Shown here in pieces: positions 60,748 to 64,000 of a stretch of 64,000 bases of DNA (position 1 is its first letter; each line of letters opens with the position of its first letter). The translations under genes were made by a program, and so were the position numbers. The stretch covers positions 2,170,001 through 2,234,000 of the forward strand of contig WUJK01000005.1 in the NCBI GenBank assembly GCA_011317545.1, read 5' to 3'. This DNA comes from Coniella vitis. Lineage: Eukaryota > Ascomycota > Sordariomycetes > Diaporthales > Schizoparmaceae. The notes under the pieces are model-generated. The model ran no database searches, was not told the origin of the DNA, and was given only the letters and a program-made list of their open reading frames with translations.

Positions 60748-62376
60748 ATGGCGATTGGCAAAGAGGGAAACGTGAAATGGGTTGATGTAAGTCCCTTGTC
60801 TAGGATTCGCACTGCGGATTGCTCTTGTTTGCTTCTTTTTTTTTTTCCCTCCTTGTCTTCTCTCGGGTAAAAGCTGCCAAGGCTTGGAAGAACTCTGCTT
60901 GCGGCTGTGCAACGCTACTGCCGTCGAGATTTCCGATGGCGTTGGAACCCCAAAGAACTGCTTTCTGCTTTTTGCTCCGGTGTTAGTGGCTGACTTGATG
61001 TCTCTTTGCGATGAATCTAGGGCCTGCGTGGTATTGCGTCGTCGTTGGTTGTTGTCAAGCATGTCACGATTGCTTGGTTCCCATACATTATGTGGCCTTC
61101 ACCAGAACCGGGCATGGTGCCATTGTTTATCGAGCGGCCATACGTTCGAGTCTTCTTCCAGGGCCGAATCGGCGTCGCCATCTTCTCCTTCGTCACCGGT
61201 TACGTCTGCTGTCTGAAACCCATCAAGCTCTTTTCCCAAGGCTCCCACGACAAGGCCTTTGCCGCTATCAGCAAGTCCGCCATCCGCCGCGTGCCCCGTC
61301 TTGTCCTTCCCGTCGCTATCGTCCTGGTCTTGTCTTGTCTGGCCGCGCAGTTGGGTGCTTTCCAAGTCGCCAAGCACAGCGATGGCTACGGTCTGGATGT
61401 CACCAGCCCCGAGCACTTTCCGAACTGGCTCGACGCCTTCTGGGCGCTCTTCACCGACGAAGTGCGTGTCTGGACGGCCGGCCAGAGTGCGTACGGACCG
61501 GAGCTGTGGACTATGATGCCCATCCTCAAGGGTGCCTTTTGGGTGTACGTGTATCTGTTGGCGACAGCATATGTGCAGCAGCGCTACCGCATGATGATTG
61601 CACTCGGCCTCGCCCTGTTCCGCTACTGCTCCAACGACCCCTTTTTCGGCATGCAGTTCTTCTTTGGCGCCTTCATAGCCGACCTGCAAAACCCCGTTTC
61701 CGAGGTGCCCGTTGTCGCCTTTCTGTCGCCCAACAAGTCGCACATGAAGTGGGTGCGCATGTTCGGATCCGTCTTCTTCCTCGCCATCGGTTTCTTCATG
61801 GCTTCGCTGCCCGACGACCACTACGACTACCAGCCCTGGTCCCAGAGCCTATACGAGTTCATGCGAGCCATCCTGCCGCGCAACCCCGACTTCCCGCGCT
61901 TCTCCTCGGGCATCGGCCTGGACCTGATTGTGATGGGCCTGCACTTTTCCAGCACCGCGCGCACCATATTATCGAGCAAGCCGTTCATCTGGCTGGGCCG
62001 CATGTCGTTTGCCGTGTACCTGCTGCACAACCAGATCCTGCGCTCGGTGCTGTGCTGGATGGTGTACGGCTTTGCACTGCCCGAGCAGCCCGAGGCGGTG
62101 CAGAACCCCGAGACGGGCGAGTGGTTCACGCCTGAAGCGGCGCGCCTGCAGAAGCCCGCGGCCGGGCGCATCTTTGTGGTGCTGCCCATCTACTGGATCC
62201 TCGTCTACACGGCCGCCTGGCTGTGGACGACCTATGTGGATGCGTGGTGCGCTCGCGTGACGGAGAAGCTGGTGGGCACGATCAAGGAGGACGATGGCAG
62301 GGAAAAGGCCGAGCCCTTGCTGCCGCTTGCCACTGCGCCCATTGCTGCCCCTGCGGCGGAAATGCAGAGGTCATAG
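60748..62376 (+). CDS. Acyltransferase-3 family membrane protein
   Basis: Multi-pass membrane O-acyltransferase family that modifies sugars, sterols, lipids or secondary metabolites. A 13-codon first exon (60748-60786, MAIGKEGNVKWVD) splices to 61021-62376, giving 464 aa; the junction produces WVDGLRGIASSLVVVKH, the conserved family start with its histidine. About ten hydrophobic segments follow, with SRFxxGRIGVAIFSFVTGY-like text (QGRIGVAIFSFVTGY) and the late IWLGRMSFAVYLLHNQ element, also typical. The C-terminal tail after about residue 430 is hydrophilic. The acceptor molecule is unknown; no biosynthetic neighbours point to one. Confidence 0.9.
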
Positions 62377-63315
62377 ATTTGAGATATCCAGCTGTCTTGG
62401 TTTTTTTTTTTTAAGCTTTCCTGTTTACTTTTTTTTTTGTTTTTGCTGGAGCCGGATCCATATCATTGTCAATCACTAAGCCGGAAAAGAGCTGGTCTGA
62501 GGAGGTTGATTCCTCTTCTTGGCTGTTGCTGAGTGAGCCCGAGCCCGGTGCCTGGGTTTTTCCGCCCGGGCCGTGTCCGATGTACATAGAAGCATTTGTC
62601 CGTCAGCGACAAAAAGGTCCATACAATGGCTCCTTTTTCTTTTTGCGCATATACATAGTACTATGTAACAACAACAACAACATCACACAATACAATACAA
62701 TACAATAAACATACATACACAAACACGCAGACATAGAACGCATCCTCTTTGCGTTTTCTCGGGCGGGCGCCCCATTCAAAGTGCCTTGGTTTGAGCTTCA
62801 TTTTTTTTGGTGTGCATTAGCCTCTTCTTGGCTTTAGGGGGCTGTGCGAGGGGCCCCCCTGGAGGAGGCGCTGAGCGCACAGTTGTTTAGGCGACGAACT
62901 CCGCCGGGGCCGAGCCAGCACAAGCGCCTTGCCCGGCGTGCAGTGCGCTGCAGACATGTCCGTAGTGTACCCGTAGGCGGCGTGGCAGCTACATGTTACA
63001 GGGCCCTTACATCATAGTACAGCGCCATGCTCCCTTTTTTCTGTTTTTCCTTCGCTGAGACAACGCCCTGCAGTACGCACAGCCACAGGGGGCTGTTAAA
63101 ACAAGATGAAAGTATCTCGTACCTCGTTTACCTAAGATGGCAAACTGTCCCTTGAACCAGACGCCACAACAGACGACGACAGCAGCAATCACAAGCAGGA
63201 CGAACAGCCATGACCACCCAACAGCAACTACTACTACACCAAGAAGAGTAGTCTCAGTTGTCACAGAAACAGGCGTCACGCATCCACTCCCATCTTGCGA
63301 CAGCGCAGCCCGCCC
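62377..63315. other. Intergenic region with the full TACATAGTA palindrome
   Basis: 3' flank of the acyltransferase gene and promoter of rft1. It holds T runs, the 16-bp palindrome, an ACAAC tandem and an ACAAT tandem (62669-62707). No gene seen. Confidence 0.6.
62652..62667. repeat. Perfect 16-bp palindrome TACATAGTACTATGTA
   Basis: Two inverted TACATAGTA half-sites overlapping by two bases at their centre. Single half-sites are scattered through the intergenic DNA of the whole window. Confidence 0.9.
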
Positions 63316-64000
63316 ATGGCAGCCGAGGGCGAGGGCGAGGCCAAGGTGGCCAGAGGCGCCTCGCTCCTCATCCTGCTGCAGATTGCCTCGCGCGCCATCA
63401 CGTTTGTTGCCAACCAGGTCCTCGTCCGCTTTCTGACTGCGCAGCTGCTGGGCATATCGACGCAGCTCGAGGTCTTTTATCTTTCCGTCATCTTCTTCGC
63501 GCGCGAGAGCCTGCGCGTCGCTGTTCAGCGGCAAGGCTCCGTTTCGTCGGATCGGGGCAAGCCACAGCCTCACCAGGGCCAACATGGCACACGCCCGGGC
63601 GAACGCGAAACTCGGCGGGCTGAGACGCAAACGGTCGTCAACTTGGGCTATATAGCCATCTTGCTTGGCATCGTAGCAGCAGCCGTGCTGGGCTATGCAT
63701 ATCTGCGCTCCGTCTCTGCAGAGACGGCTGCCACGACGCCCAATTTCACCCCCGCTGTCTACCTGTACGCACTCGCGGCCATACTGGAGCTGTTGTCCGA
63801 GCCAGTCTTTGTTGTGACACAAATCCGTCTCAACTTTGGCGCTCGTGCCTCGGCTGAAGCCGTAGCGACCTTCAGCAAGTGTTTAGTTACGCTTGCCTCT
63901 GCCGTATGGGCCGCGCGACACGGGCTGGAATTGGGCGTCTTGCCCTTTGCTTTGGGACAGACTGCCTTTAGTCTGGGCCTTCTCGGCGTGTATGCTCATC
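63316..64000 (+). CDS. rft1: Rft1, dolichol-linked oligosaccharide translocation protein (partial)
   Basis: ER multi-pass membrane protein required for moving Man5GlcNAc2-PP-dolichol to the lumen side in N-glycosylation; whether it is itself the flippase is debated. The first 228 codons are present with no intron so far. The start (ATGGCAGCCGAGGG, context CGCCCATGGC) leads into ASLLILLQIASRAITFVANQ and VRFLTAQLLGISTQLEVFY, then FFARESLRVAVQRQG, all typical of Rft1. The hydrophilic loop after this (about residues 78-110) is probably cytosolic. The gene continues past the window end. Confidence 0.92.
   Translation, partial: MAAEGEGEAKVARGASLLILLQIASRAITFVANQVLVRFLTAQLLGISTQLEVFYLSVIFFARESLRVAVQRQGSVSSDRGKPQPHQGQHGTRPGERETRRAETQTVVNLGYIAILLGIVAAAVLGYAYLRSVSAETAATTPNFTPAVYLYALAAILELLSEPVFVVTQIRLNFGARASAEAVATFSKCLVTLASAVWAARHGLELGVLPFALGQTAFSLGLLGVYAH

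Noticed and set aside
46993..63316. A secreted-enzyme or secondary-metabolite gene cluster
   Set aside because: Secreted and transport genes are near one another, but there is no backbone synthase or pathway regulator and spacing is ordinary.

Overview
The window is nuclear DNA of a filamentous ascomycete. Short GT-AG introns (about 50-75 nt, often with a CTAAC-like branch site), single-gene transcription units, and the gene set (Spt6, a Ste7-type MAP kinase kinase, Rft1, fungal secreted hydrolases) all point to Pezizomycotina. Sequordance of the proteins with Sordariomycetes, probably Hypocreales, is my inference from memory of family sequences, not a search result. No rRNA, CRISPR, or intact transposon was seen. 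There is one tRNA gene, a tRNA-Tyr with an intron.

Layout. 0-17 kb: Spt6 histone chaperone (-), divergent from a pheromone/filamentation-type MAPKK (+); then a HAD phosphatase (-) and a long BRE4-like membrane protein (+). 17-26 kb: a GNAT acetyltransferase, a shredded oxysterol-binding-protein relic, a secreted intradiol dioxygenase, a small cysteine-containing secreted protein and the tRNA. 26-34 kb: a hydrophilic hypothetical protein, a glutathione-dependent formaldehyde-activating enzyme, an HhH-GPD DNA glycosylase and an 11-exon secreted RNase T2. 35-48 kb: a cellobiose-dehydrogenase-like GMC flavoprotein, an MFS sugar transporter, a small hypothetical protein, a GH12 endoglucanase and a signal-peptide protein ending in KDEL. 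48-64 kb: gene-poor DNA around an amino-acid permease that carries a one-base frameshift, then an acyltransferase-3 membrane protein and the 5' part of Rft1 (cut by the window end).

How the genes work together. The left end holds housekeeping and signalling genes. The middle is rich in secreted or surface functions for using plant or organic matter: GH12, the CDH-like oxidoreductase, RNase T2, the intradiol dioxygenase, and sugar and amino-acid uptake. I see no sign that these form one co-regulated biosynthetic cluster.

The most unusual non-genic signal is a short dispersed motif, TACATAGTA or its reverse complement. I counted it 19 times, always outside the coding exons and introns I modelled, once as the perfect 16-bp palindrome TACATAGTACTATGTA. 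Other points of note are two micro-exons (8 and 12 nt) in the RNase T2 gene, a GC-AG intron in the HAD gene, the oxysterol-binding-protein relic, and long microsatellites in leaders, introns and coding tails. All coordinates, counts and splice sites were read by eye.
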